Counted from the stretch's first letter, positions 17,163 to 26,333 are shown. The stretch: DNA of 39,099 nucleotides from Gammaproteobacteria bacterium (GCA_016744395.1 JADGEK010000039.1:1470-40568), one strand, 5' to 3'. Numbers and translations are program-made. The notes: generated by a model from the sequence alone, not told the origin.

Positions 17163-17777
17163 ATGTTTCGTTTAATTTTAGCTTTGTGTTTATTGAACCT
17201 TTTCAATTATACCGTTGCAGCTGAGCCCGATTCTGCGCAAGAGAATACCTCAGACATTGCATTAACAATTGTCCAGGATAAATGTCAACATTGCCATGGT
17301 ATGGAGGGAGAAGCATCCAATGTGCTATACCCAAGATTAGCAGGACAACACAATCAGTACATCGTCAAACAATTACAAGATTTTCGCAGTGGCGCTCGAA
17401 AAGGCACGATGAATGATATGGCCAGAGATTTGACCGATCCTGAAATTCTTGCCCTGGCCAGTTATTTCAGCAGCAAACCCACGCTCAGCCATAGAGTCAG
17501 AAATAAAGAATTTGCCCAGGTAGGCTGGTATATTTTTCACCGAGGCAATGAATACTCTGACGTTCCCGCCTGTTCATCCTGCCATGGTGAAAATGGTGAG
17601 GGCTCTGATAAGCTCCCCAGAATTGCTGGCCAGCATAAACGCTACGTCGCCGATCAGTTAACTGAATTTCATAATCGAGAGAGAACCAATGATAACTCCA
17701 TTATGCATTCTATTGCATCAAAACTCACTGAGATGGAAATTCATGCGGTCTCAAATTATGTCAGTGGACTTAAATAA
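17163..17777 (+). CDS. Dihaem cytochrome c, c4 type
   Basis: A 204-residue exported cytochrome with two similar domains, each with a CXXCH haem site: CQHCH (about 41-45) and CSSCH (about 138-142). Candidate axial methionines lie in GTMNDMARDL and NSIMHSIASKL. Length and tandem architecture match cytochrome c4, a periplasmic electron carrier to terminal oxidases. The signal peptide ends near TVAA|EPD. The ATG at 17163 is chosen because AAAGGAG sits 5 nt upstream; a GTG at 17157 would overlap that ribosome site. It is a single-gene unit. Confidence 0.9.
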   Translation: MFRLILALCLLNLFNYTVAAEPDSAQENTSDIALTIVQDKCQHCHGMEGEASNVLYPRLAGQHNQYIVKQLQDFRSGARKGTMNDMARDLTDPEILALASYFSSKPTLSHRVRNKEFAQVGWYIFHRGNEYSDVPACSSCHGENGEGSDKLPRIAGQHKRYVADQLTEFHNRERTNDNSIMHSIASKLTEMEIHAVSNYVSGLK

Positions 17778-17858
17778 CTTTTTAGTGAGTAACAATAAAG
17801 GAGCAGCATTAGCTCAGCTTTTGCTTTTTACTTCCAAAAGAGAGGGAATAACGTAGGA

Positions 17859-17973
17859 GCACTTTGGTTTGACTGTTGATATTCTGGGGCTTTTCAAGGC
17901 ATGGATGCCGCAGTTGAGCGCGCCATGGATGGCCTTGAGCGTCCCCAGAATACCAACAATCAAACCAAAGTGC
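17859..17973. repeat. 115-bp inverted-repeat element (MITE/REP-like)
   Basis: Arms of 31 nt at 17859-17889 and 17943-17973 are reverse complements with two mismatches: GCACTTTGGTTTGACTGTTG begins the left arm and the right arm ends with its near-complement. The 53-nt middle holds two mini-palindromes, GGCATGGATGCC and GCCATGGATGGC, flanking GCAGTTGAGCGC. No reading frame is present and no target duplication is obvious. It fills most of the gap between the cytochrome and SNF2 genes, whose 3' ends face each other, so a bidirectional terminator role is also possible. GC content is higher than that of the flanking intergenic DNA. Confidence 0.8.
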
Positions 17974-18002
17974 GTTGCTCACACAACAATCCCCGAACGC
18001 CC

Positions 18003-21000
18003 CTATCCTAGCGGATTCAATAAATCCATCAGTTCTTCCTGAGAAAATTGTGGGCCTTTAGCGGAGTGTTCACCTGGCGTTGGATCGGTCTTAGTTTTTT
18101 CATCCTGATACAAAGCATCTGCCAGTTGTTGTTTCGCATTTTGCATTTGTAGAATTTTTTCTTCTACCGTTTCTTCAGTAAGAAGTTTATAAACAAAAAC
18201 AGGTTTATCTTGACCAATTCGATAAGCACGATCCGTTGCCTGACGTTCAACCGCCGGGTTCCACCAGGGATCATAGTGGATCACTGTGTCAGCAGCCGTC
18301 AAGTTCAGCCCAACTCCACCCGCTTTAAGACTGATCAAAAAGACTTTGGCATCACCCTCTTGAAAATCCATAATGACATCATCTCGATTTCTTGTCTGCC
18401 CCGTCAGCTTGCTATATGAAATTTTGCATTTATTCAGTTCTTCTTCAATAAAGCCTAGCATTTTTACAAATTGAGAAAAGATAATAATCTTTCGCCCTTC
18501 TTCTACCATCTCTGGTACCATTTCCATGAGCATTTCTAATTTAGCAGACTCATGGACTTCTTTGGCACTGCTCAATGATAAGAGTCTTGGATCACAACAG
18601 GTTTGTCGTAACTTTAATAAAGCATCAAGGATCATGATTTGACTGCGCGCCAGGCCCTTTTTACTGATCTCTTCCCGGACCTTCTCATCCATTGCTAAAC
18701 GGACTGTTTCATAGAGATCTCGCTGTTTACCAGAAAGAGGAGTGGTGCGGATCATTTCTGTTTTCTCAGGCAGTTCTGTCGCCACCATTTCTTTAGTACG
18801 TCGTAACATAAAAGGTTTGATCCGATTATGTAATTGCTTTTGTCGATCGTAGTCACCCTGCTTTTCAATGGGGCTACGGAATAAGCGATTAAAACGATCC
18901 TGAGTACCCAAAAAACCAGGCATGAGAAAATGAAATAAAGACCAGAGTTCACCCAGATGATTTTCCATTGGAGTTCCAGTCATACACAGTCGGTGTTTTG
19001 CTTTGAGCTTAAAAATCACCTGTGAGGTTTTTGAACGAGCATTTTTAATATTTTGTGACTCATCCAGAACCACAAAGTGATAGTTTTGTTCACTATGAAA
19101 TTCTTTATCTCTTAACATAAGAGCGTATGTAGTCAGTATCACATCATATTGGTTGATTTCAGAAAAAAGATCTTTACGATTGGGACCGTGCAAGAGTAAT
19201 ATTTTTAATTCTGGTGTAAATCGTTTTGCCTCACGCTTCCAATTGCCCATCAAGCTGGTTGGAGCAACAACCAGTGAAGGCAGCTCTGAAGCGGATTGTT
19301 GTTTTTCATAAAGCAGATGAGCAAGTGCCTGAACGGTTTTACCCAGTCCCATATCATCGGCAAGAATACCATTGAACTGGTACTCCTGCATAAATTGTAA
19401 CCAGTTTAAACCATGCTGCTGATAATCTCTTAATTCAGTTTGTAAACCTTCAGGCGCTTTAACGGCGACAACACCTTTAAAACTCTCAAGCTTTTTACTC
19501 AATGCCTGCAGTTGTTCAGCACCTTTCCACTTTAATTGCGGATCATTGAGCAATTCTCTCAATTGCAAACCCTGGTGTTTACTAAACTCCAGATTGCCTG
19601 AATCATTGAGCGCGTGCTTATCATACAGCTCAACCAGAATGTCAAAAATACCCATGATTCGAGTAGAGGGTAATTTCACCCATCTTGGATTATTTTCATC
19701 TTCTGATACGGGTAAAATAATGTGTTCACGCAGAAGAATTCGCTCTTTCATCTGTTCAGGATTATTTTCATGGGCCAGCAATTCCACCAGAGACGGTAAT
19801 AAATTAATGGTCTGACCATTCAACTCAATACCCAAGCTGATTTCAAACCACTCTTTATCATCTTTTTCTTCCAGCTCACCATACCACTCATCCGCTTCTT
19901 CAATTTGCATGTGAAAGCTCTCAGCAAATTGAAAATTCCAACCTTTTGTCTGTAATTGTGGAATGGTATCAAATTGAAAATCATGCCAATGCCACAATGT
20001 AGTAGAAGCAGAGTCGGTTAGAATTGTCAGTTCTAACTTATTAAGCTGATTCAATTCTGGATTATGCCCCAGCTCATGAACTGAAACAAAGTGACTATTT
20101 TGTAATTTTAAAAGACACTGCAACTCAAATTCAGCATCACGTTCAATTAAGTATTGTTGTTCATTTTTTAAAAAGCGATATCGATGACTGATTTTTTCTG
20201 GTTGTATTAAGTGTCCATCATAGTTAAACCGCAAGCTTAAGATATGTACCCGACGCATCTCTTTTTCTGACGAGACACTGGATTCTAGCTCGAGTGAATA
20301 AAGCAGTACATCTGCTATCGGTGTCCCTTTGATCGTGATGCTTTCATTGTTCAAATTGACAGGCATTGGTACTTCATTTTCTGGCCAAACCTGCAATAAC
20401 TGTTCGCTGACCTGGTTAGCCATTGCTCTGGGGACAGGAGGCGCACTGAGTATTTGACAGACTTGCTGTGCATCTAAATCACTGTGTTGAGCCAGTCCAA
20501 TTTGATTGTTTTGAACATCAATATAATAAAAATGGTTCAGCCGAAACAGCTCTTGTGCTTCAGGATTGGTGTTAGCAACAATATGATATTGATCTTCTGA
20601 CTGCTCCCAATTCATATTGAAAGCTCGTTCATGACCAGACTGAAGTGGTTGATTCAATTCCTGAGTCTGCCAAAAGCAGCGCTGAGTTTTGAGCAGTTTT
20701 TCCAGAGTAAGCTCGCCTATATCTCCCTTAAGAGCATAGACATTTTGCCGATAAAAAATACCACGTCCTGTCATACTATAAAGCAAACCAGAAATTTCAA
20801 CATCCTGCTCATTATGCTCAAAATTCAGCTGAGCAGTATACCCATCAACCATATCTTCCAGACTTTGTGGACGCGCTTTGCCATAGCCTCCTTTTTTTAA
20901 ACGCCTTGCCACAATAGTGACAATTTCCATGTCTTTTCCATCTTCTGTTGGTCTGATCAAATACAGCAGAACATTATTGTAGGCAGGTTTTGCATCTGGA

Positions 21001-21461
21001 CTGATGGAATGTTTAGTCAGTAAGTTGGGTTCGGATTGTTCTGGATGAAGTGAACTAAGCCACTGTTCAACATCGACTTCAGCCTGACGACCATCATCAA
21101 GGGCTTCTAATTGACCCCGTTCATTGATAGCCTGGGCATTGGTTTGAGCAAATTTCAGCAGCGTTGCAACAGCATGTTTACAACGAAAGCCAACAGGACA
21201 GTCACACTCACCAATAACACTGGTATGATTTTCAGTCACTTTTATTGTAACGACAATGTTGTAAGCGTAATTTAAACTGCCAAAAACATCGGCATAAATT
21301 TTTATATCTTTGCCAGTAGTTGATTCAATGTCTGTAATTTCAACTTGATCACCTTCAAAGTACTTTATACCTCTTTGTAAGGTCGCTTGACTAAAGGAAT
21401 TTTCAATGATTGTTTCTGAAATACCAGCCTGGGCCAGCATTGGGATATACTCTTCTTTCAT
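18003..21461 (-). CDS. SNF2-family helicase with SWIM zinc finger
   Basis: A 1152-residue SWI2/SNF2 ATPase. A SWIM motif (Cys86, Cys88, Cys94, His96 in CDCPVGFRCKH) lies near the N-terminus. A long middle region of about 550 residues follows, then the ATPase core: Walker A DDMGLGKT (about 700-707), Walker B LDESQNIKN (about 800), TGTPMENHLGELWSL, and the C-terminal helicase block LISLKAGGVGLNLTAAD with motif VI ERQATDRAYRIGQ (about 1070-1082). Such proteins translocate on duplex DNA and may remodel RNA polymerase or other DNA-bound complexes; the bacterial substrate is unknown. The start at 21461 is only 14 nt after the upstream stop codon, so it is operonic with the thioredoxin-like gene. 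An alternative ATG eight codons in is possible. Confidence 0.92.
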   Translation of the reverse strand: MKEEYIPMLAQAGISETIIENSFSQATLQRGIKYFEGDQVEITDIESTTGKDIKIYADVFGSLNYAYNIVVTIKVTENHTSVIGECDCPVGFRCKHAVATLLKFAQTNAQAINERGQLEALDDGRQAEVDVEQWLSSLHPEQSEPNLLTKHSISPDAKPAYNNVLLYLIRPTEDGKDMEIVTIVARRLKKGGYGKARPQSLEDMVDGYTAQLNFEHNEQDVEISGLLYSMTGRGIFYRQNVYALKGDIGELTLEKLLKTQRCFWQTQELNQPLQSGHERAFNMNWEQSEDQYHIVANTNPEAQELFRLNHFYYIDVQNNQIGLAQHSDLDAQQVCQILSAPPVPRAMANQVSEQLLQVWPENEVPMPVNLNNESITIKGTPIADVLLYSLELESSVSSEKEMRRVHILSLRFNYDGHLIQPEKISHRYRFLKNEQQYLIERDAEFELQCLLKLQNSHFVSVHELGHNPELNQLNKLELTILTDSASTTLWHWHDFQFDTIPQLQTKGWNFQFAESFHMQIEEADEWYGELEEKDDKEWFEISLGIELNGQTINLLPSLVELLAHENNPEQMKERILLREHIILPVSEDENNPRWVKLPSTRIMGIFDILVELYDKHALNDSGNLEFSKHQGLQLRELLNDPQLKWKGAEQLQALSKKLESFKGVVAVKAPEGLQTELRDYQQHGLNWLQFMQEYQFNGILADDMGLGKTVQALAHLLYEKQQSASELPSLVVAPTSLMGNWKREAKRFTPELKILLLHGPNRKDLFSEINQYDVILTTYALMLRDKEFHSEQNYHFVVLDESQNIKNARSKTSQVIFKLKAKHRLCMTGTPMENHLGELWSLFHFLMPGFLGTQDRFNRLFRSPIEKQGDYDRQKQLHNRIKPFMLRRTKEMVATELPEKTEMIRTTPLSGKQRDLYETVRLAMDEKVREEISKKGLARSQIMILDALLKLRQTCCDPRLLSLSSAKEVHESAKLEMLMEMVPEMVEEGRKIIIFSQFVKMLGFIEEELNKCKISYSKLTGQTRNRDDVIMDFQEGDAKVFLISLKAGGVGLNLTAADTVIHYDPWWNPAVERQATDRAYRIGQDKPVFVYKLLTEETVEEKILQMQNAKQQLADALYQDEKTKTDPTPGEHSAKGPQFSQEELMDLLNPLG

Positions 21462-21475
21462 ATATGGATCAACGC

Positions 21476-22585
21476 TCAGTTACTGCTTCCTTGTGGGGCA
21501 TCATCCATACTGTCATCGGTATCAATGCGTGCGTTAATGGGTGGTAATTTTTTACCCCCAAAAATACTATCAAAACGCCAGTTCATAAAATCAGGTGTAG
21601 TGACATAAGTTTTTCTGACAATAAATTCTAAAACACTTTTCAGACGATAGACATGTGCGACTGAATCAATTCGAATAATTTCATTGCCTCGTTCATCAAA
21701 GGCGATCAATGTGGGTGCATAAAACAAGTTGAGCTGAGCTGCCCATTGCTTTGCTGTCATGCGTTGGCCAGCAGGGGTAATAACGGGTGTATCTGAATTC
21801 ATGTCCAATTGGACTATTTCAAAATGAGTCAGTAATTTTTTTGTCTCTTCAAATTCCAGAGGTTCTGAATGAAGTACATCACAGGCATGACAATCCTGCT
21901 GCTCAAAAAAGACCAGCAATGGCTCCTGAGCTTTAAAGCGACTTCTATCCAGTGCAAAAGGGGGACGCATGAAAAATACTTCATCATTCATGTCTGATAT
22001 TTCGAACTTAGGAGGAGGATTTGCCCTAAACATATAGTTTCTAAAAGATTCTTCTTTATAGTAACCGCGCTCCACATATTCCATCGCAGCACGAAACTTA
22101 TAAGGAGGATAAAAGCCACGTAGCATCAGGGCTTTTTCCCCGTGCTCATTATAAAAAATCAGGGAAGGCGTAAAATTCGCTTTCTCACGTAACGCATATT
22201 CTCGCTCTGTCATCACTTGGCCATCAGGTGTTGTCACCTCATTACTGCCCCAAATATTAATGGGAATGACATCAAAATTTTTCCGAGTATAAGATTCTAT
22301 GTCTTTTTGACCAAAGTCTTTATCAATTAAGGCCTGGCAATAAGCGCAATGTTTTTGGCCGAAATAAACAATAATTCCTTTTTTACCTGCCTCAACCGCT
22401 TCATTTATATCATCCGATAATTCCAGAAAACTATTTTTAAACCAGTCTGGGTAAGCGATCTCCGGGATCACAGGCTGATCATTAAAGCCATTATCCCATT
22501 CGTCATCCCAATCACCATCGTCTGAAGCTGCCAATAGATTTTGGCACAATAAAACGGCTAAGATTATTAATATCTTGTTATACAT
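21476..22585 (-). CDS. Secreted protein with two thioredoxin-like domains
   Basis: A 369-residue exported protein: signal peptide MYNKILIILAVLLCQNLLAA, an acidic stretch rich in Asp and Trp, then two homologous thioredoxin-fold domains. The first has CAYC in FGQKHCAYCQALI (about 76-88), the second CHAC in FFEQQDCHACDVL (about 226-238). Each continues with a ...TPDGQ or TPAGQ...MT turn and a cis-Pro site (FTPSLIFY, YAPTLIAF). The domains resemble SoxW/thioredoxin_2 periplasmic proteins, which reduce partner disulfides; a role with cytochrome or sulfur-oxidation proteins is inference. It is the first gene of an operon with the SNF2 helicase. Confidence 0.85.
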   Translation of the reverse strand: MYNKILIILAVLLCQNLLAASDDGDWDDEWDNGFNDQPVIPEIAYPDWFKNSFLELSDDINEAVEAGKKGIIVYFGQKHCAYCQALIDKDFGQKDIESYTRKNFDVIPINIWGSNEVTTPDGQVMTEREYALREKANFTPSLIFYNEHGEKALMLRGFYPPYKFRAAMEYVERGYYKEESFRNYMFRANPPPKFEISDMNDEVFFMRPPFALDRSRFKAQEPLLVFFEQQDCHACDVLHSEPLEFEETKKLLTHFEIVQLDMNSDTPVITPAGQRMTAKQWAAQLNLFYAPTLIAFDERGNEIIRIDSVAHVYRLKSVLEFIVRKTYVTTPDFMNWRFDSIFGGKKLPPINARIDTDDSMDDAPQGSSN

Positions 22586-22901
22586 CCAGATTTACTCATA
22601 TTGCGTACATTCTTCTATCAATTAATGCACCGCTCCCCCCCTAATGAGTACTTTTAAAAGCGTGTTCTCATAAAAAAGTACTTATCCCAGCGATTATCTC
22701 TTTATTATAGAACAATTCAGCACTTATGTGGTGCTCTACCTTGATAATCTTTTCTCTGTCACCGATACTAAAATAAGTATGAGCATAATACTATCAAAGT
22801 AAGCTGGATTGGTACCCTAAATATAGCCAAGATATATGGATTCAAATGGACGCAAGGGCTCTGGTAAGTTATAAATCCTTAAATTGATTTAAAGCTAAAA
22901 A
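22586..22901. other. 316-bp divergent regulatory region
   Basis: No gene is visible. A 9-bp perfect inverted repeat AGTACTTTT...AAAAGTACT (22647-22655 and 22674-22682) could be an operator or hairpin. A smaller AGCAC/GTGCT palindrome lies at about 22716-22732. TTGATA and GATACT spaced 17 nt (22741-22769) is a possible promoter for the GGDEF-EAL gene. GGACGCAAGGG near 22850 recalls a piece of the c-di-GMP-I riboswitch, but the rest of that motif is absent. Confidence 0.45.
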
Positions 22902-24920
22902 ATGGAAAAGACATCCACTTTACTGGCCAGTAAACAAGCCAATTACCTCTACCAGTCTCTCAATTTGACGGTTGTCAGTCTCTTTGTCGCCATTTCGATG
23001 GTACTTTATCTTTTCTGGGAGCTGGAACAACCCCATCAGCAACTCATTCACTGGTATATAATCAACCTGTTTATCTTATTTTTACGGATTATTTTTTCTG
23101 TATTTTACCGGCGTTCAGCCAATAATAATCCCCAAGTATGGATCTACTTATTTATCTTTGGTGCCTGTCTTAATGGCACACTCATCAGTCTTATTATTTT
23201 CCTGATTCCTGCCAATCAGGATTATTATTATACTTATGCATTATTACTAATAGGTACAATGGCCATTGCTTCTATCGCTACACTGGGCAGCATTAAGATA
23301 GCCTTTTTTACATACATTATTTCACTCTTAATGCCTCTGGCCATTTTTTTTCTGACTCATATCAACGAAGTTCAGTCATTTCATTTTTACAGCTATATCA
23401 TTATTTTTCTATTCACCAGCAGTGCAGCAATTCGTATCAATCAAAGTCTGGTGTCTGCTTTCACTATGGAAATTAATAATTCCAGACTAATAAAAAAATT
23501 AACAAAGGAAACAGGTGAGCGGCTCCTGGCAGAAAAAAGCTTAAGGGATAAAGCACTCGAACTCAAACTGCTTAACGATAATCTAGAGTATAAGATTAAA
23601 GAAAAAACATCTGAGCTTGAAAATCTTGCTTTTTTTGACACCTTAACCCAGTTGCCAAATCGCCATCATTTTTATGATTATCTTGAGCGGACATTGGCTA
23701 GAAATAAAAGAACCCTTGAGCCTTTTGCTTTATTTTTTATTGACCTGGACGAATTTAAAACCATTAATGACACATTGGGCCATGATTTTGGAGATGAACT
23801 GTTAATCAAGGTCAGTGCACGCCTGCGTGATTCCACACGAGTAGATGATTTTATAGCCCGCATCAGTGGTGATGAATTCATCGTTATCATTAAAGGTGAA
23901 CTTTGCGAAAATAAGGTTGCACAAATAGCCGATAAAATTGTTAAGTCCATCTCACAGCCCTATACATTTTCAAGCAACCAGACCTATATTAGCTGCAGCT
24001 TAGGCATTTCTCTTTTCCCCCACGATGCTGATACCACCAATGCTTTAGTAAAATATGCTGACTTAGCCATGTATTATGCTAAAGAAAATGGCAAAGATTC
24101 TTTTCGTTTTTATAATGATGAACTCTATCAAGAAAAAGCCAAAAAATTTATATTGGCCACAGCACTCAAAACCGCAATCAATCATAATGAACTCTATCTT
24201 GTCTATCAGCCTCAGGTCTGCAGTCAAAATGAAGAAGTAAAAAGCATCGAAGTTCTCTTACGCTGGAATAGTCCACGATTTGGTCCTGTGCCTGTCTATA
24301 AGTTCATTCCAATTGCAGAAGAGTCTAATCAAATTGTTGAGTTAGAAGAGTTTGTACTTCGCACCGCCTTGACTCAAGTGAAAATCTGGAATGAGCAATC
24401 CAACAAACAATTTCGAGTTGCTGTCAATATTTCGGCTATTCATTTTAAACATAAGCAATTTGTTGAACAAATCAAATCCATACTCACCCAGACCAATTTT
24501 GATCCAACACTGCTTGAATTAGAGTTAACCGAATCCACACTCATGAAAGAGACACAGGAGAGTATTGATAAACTGTCCTATCTAAAGTCCCTGGGCCTTA
24601 AAATTAGCATTGATGATTTTGGAACAGGTTACTCTTCCATGAGTTACCTCAATCAACTACCTGTCGATACTCTGAAAATTGATAAGAGCTTTATTGATGG
24701 CGTTCCCGATGATCAGAATAATAAAGCCATCACTAAGGCAATTATTGTACTCGCCGATCAATTTAACCTCGAAACCATTGCCGAAGGCGTCGAACATAAA
24801 GAGCAACTGGAATTTCTAAAAAAAGCAGGTTGTCAGCTGATTCAAGGCTATTATTATTACAAACCACTCACAGCAGAAAATTTTACTAAGACATTCGAGC
24901 TTGAGCCTACCGTGACTTAA
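22902..24920 (+). CDS. Membrane GGDEF-EAL protein
   Basis: A 672-residue protein with an N-terminal membrane domain of about six helices (residues 20-180) and almost no periplasmic part, a coiled coil (195-240), a GGDEF domain and an EAL domain. The cyclase signature is SGDEF (322-326) with an RVDD inhibitory site before it; the phosphodiesterase signature is EVLLRW (450-455), keeping the catalytic Glu, followed by ELTES, DDFGTGYSS (571-579) and EGVEH. The phosphodiesterase half looks active; the Ser in place of the first Gly of GGDEF leaves cyclase activity uncertain. Monocistronic, divergent from the thioredoxin-SNF2 operon. The integral membrane sensor suggests sensing within the bilayer. 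Confidence 0.92.
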   Translation: MEKTSTLLASKQANYLYQSLNLTVVSLFVAISMVLYLFWELEQPHQQLIHWYIINLFILFLRIIFSVFYRRSANNNPQVWIYLFIFGACLNGTLISLIIFLIPANQDYYYTYALLLIGTMAIASIATLGSIKIAFFTYIISLLMPLAIFFLTHINEVQSFHFYSYIIIFLFTSSAAIRINQSLVSAFTMEINNSRLIKKLTKETGERLLAEKSLRDKALELKLLNDNLEYKIKEKTSELENLAFFDTLTQLPNRHHFYDYLERTLARNKRTLEPFALFFIDLDEFKTINDTLGHDFGDELLIKVSARLRDSTRVDDFIARISGDEFIVIIKGELCENKVAQIADKIVKSISQPYTFSSNQTYISCSLGISLFPHDADTTNALVKYADLAMYYAKENGKDSFRFYNDELYQEKAKKFILATALKTAINHNELYLVYQPQVCSQNEEVKSIEVLLRWNSPRFGPVPVYKFIPIAEESNQIVELEEFVLRTALTQVKIWNEQSNKQFRVAVNISAIHFKHKQFVEQIKSILTQTNFDPTLLELELTESTLMKETQESIDKLSYLKSLGLKISIDDFGTGYSSMSYLNQLPVDTLKIDKSFIDGVPDDQNNKAITKAIIVLADQFNLETIAEGVEHKEQLEFLKKAGCQLIQGYYYYKPLTAENFTKTFELEPTVT

Positions 24921-24951
24921 ATTATTTTGACTTAGAATTCAAAGAGTGATC

Positions 24952-24967
24952 TGGCACAATCTATGCT
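24952..24967 (+). promoter_or_regulatory. Sigma-54 promoter of the NlpC/P60-like gene
   Basis: TGGCACAATCTATGCT matches TGGCAC-N5-TTGCW with one mismatch (ATGC for TTGC) and exact GG-N10-GC spacing. Transcription would start near 24978, about 57 nt before the ATG at 25035. It is the second RpoN-type promoter in the window after that of hcp. Confidence 0.68.
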
Positions 24968-25034
24968 TAACTCATTATAAAGAGTGACAATAATGGTAAT
25001 AGAATTCTACACAGGCTAACCATAGAGAAGCATT

Positions 25035-26333
25035 ATGCAAGTCGAAAACTCAATGAATCAGCGCATTGCGAGCGATAATTCACCTAAGATAAGCATCCAG
25101 AATAAAGCTTATTCAAGCAATGCATTGGCACTGCAAAACAATTTTAATCAGCATTTGAGTCAAAAAATCGACACTTTTTCAACAAATCAAGTCTTCACTT
25201 TGTCTATAAATGAAAGCCGAATAAATGAAAAGTCCAGCAATATAAAACTGGGAGCATTATCAGGCAACCAGACCACCGTTGCTCAACTTTTACTGGCTAA
25301 CCCTGAATTGAAATCTAAAACCTGGTCCATCATTCATAACCCCATCAACAAGAATAAAGCTTTTCACCAGATTTCAGCAGGCAAAGATATTTTCTACAAC
25401 CCAAAGACTCAGGAACTGAGCTGGTCTGAAGTAAATTCTAGACAATCCACAACGATTTCTAAAAAAAATGCCTTAGCAGGCACAGCAACAGCATCACTTT
25501 CAATCAGTCATCAGAAAATTGCTTTAGGGCAAATTAACCAGGAAAACCCAACAATATCCAATTTATTATCACAACAAAGTAATTTTAAAGCACAACGTTG
25601 GAATATCATTCACTCGGATATAAACAAGAATAAAGCATTCACAAACATCCCTAATAACACCACCATTTATATTGATACAAAAACCAAAGAGTTATCCTGG
25701 AATCACTCAACTCAAATTGCAGAGACAAAGACCCAATCCCAAAAAGAGACATCACCAGCCTCTACCCAAAGTACTCTGTTGGCAAGAAAACTGGATGATG
25801 CTGTCAAGCCTTATATGGGTACCGATTATAAACATTTAGATTGCTATACTCTGGTTGTAAATGGTCTTGAAAACATGGGGATACGATACAGAGGAAGAGG
25901 CAGTCTGAGCAGTCAATTGCAACAAAGAGCACAACTTGACGGGCGAGCAAATAATGCTTATTTTACGGGTGAAGGCATCACAGAAGCTCTGGGAGATAAA
26001 ATTTACAGTAAAGCCATTTCTTCCATCAATAACATTGATAAACAAAGCAAAGATATTTTCCAGGAAATGAAAAACTTGATGAAAAAAGGCGATATTTTAT
26101 CCTTTTCATTGCAAACAAAGGGCCATACAGGCGTTATTTCACAAAGCAAAGATCAGTGGACCTATATCAACTCAGGCCGTTTGGATAATTCGATTAACAG
26201 CAACTCACCAAAACATGGTGTCGGTGAAGAGACTTTAATTAATGAAATTAACAACTGGATAAAGCTCGCTCAACAACGTAAAGAAGCACTACAAATTACT
26301 GTGGGTAGAATTGATAAAGAGAAAATAGCCTAA
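25035..26333 (+). CDS. Repeat protein with NlpC/P60-like C-terminal domain
   Basis: A 432-residue protein with no signal peptide or membrane helix. Two homologous segments of about 60 residues (71-130 and 162-222) share the pattern LG.I....PT(V/I)..LL.....W.IIH..INKNKAF..I..(G/N)..I.....T.ELSW; they are LysM-like in length and style. The C-terminal part (about 248-432) looks like an NlpC/P60 cysteine hydrolase: LDCYTLVVNGL gives Cys270, KGHTGVISQ gives His364, and WTYINSG offers a third polar residue. Such enzymes cleave peptidoglycan peptides. Without a Sec signal it would need another export route (flagellar or T6SS) or act in the cytoplasm. It is driven by a sigma-54 promoter. Family placement is inferred from motifs. 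Confidence 0.6.
   Translation: MQVENSMNQRIASDNSPKISIQNKAYSSNALALQNNFNQHLSQKIDTFSTNQVFTLSINESRINEKSSNIKLGALSGNQTTVAQLLLANPELKSKTWSIIHNPINKNKAFHQISAGKDIFYNPKTQELSWSEVNSRQSTTISKKNALAGTATASLSISHQKIALGQINQENPTISNLLSQQSNFKAQRWNIIHSDINKNKAFTNIPNNTTIYIDTKTKELSWNHSTQIAETKTQSQKETSPASTQSTLLARKLDDAVKPYMGTDYKHLDCYTLVVNGLENMGIRYRGRGSLSSQLQQRAQLDGRANNAYFTGEGITEALGDKIYSKAISSINNIDKQSKDIFQEMKNLMKKGDILSFSLQTKGHTGVISQSKDQWTYINSGRLDNSINSNSPKHGVGEETLINEINNWIKLAQQRKEALQITVGRIDKEKIA
25245..25700 (+). repeat. Two internal protein repeats (about 60 aa each)
   Basis: Codons 71-130 (25245-25424) and 162-222 (25518-25700) encode related segments sharing INKNKAF and ELSW and the same spacing of Gly, Leu, Trp and Ile. They are separated by a Ser/Thr-rich linker. 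The DNA is diverged, so this is an old duplication. Confidence 0.75.

Noticed and set aside
17778..17858. Small RNA or terminator right after the cytochrome gene
   Set aside because: AGCTCAGCTTTTGCTTTTTA suggests weak self-pairing, but the stem is too short to support a call.
22840..22880. Possible c-di-GMP-I (GEMM) riboswitch before the GGDEF-EAL gene
   Set aside because: GGACGCAAGGG resembles one conserved piece, but the GGCAAACC-type first segment, the tetraloop stem and the receptor half are not present in the right order.
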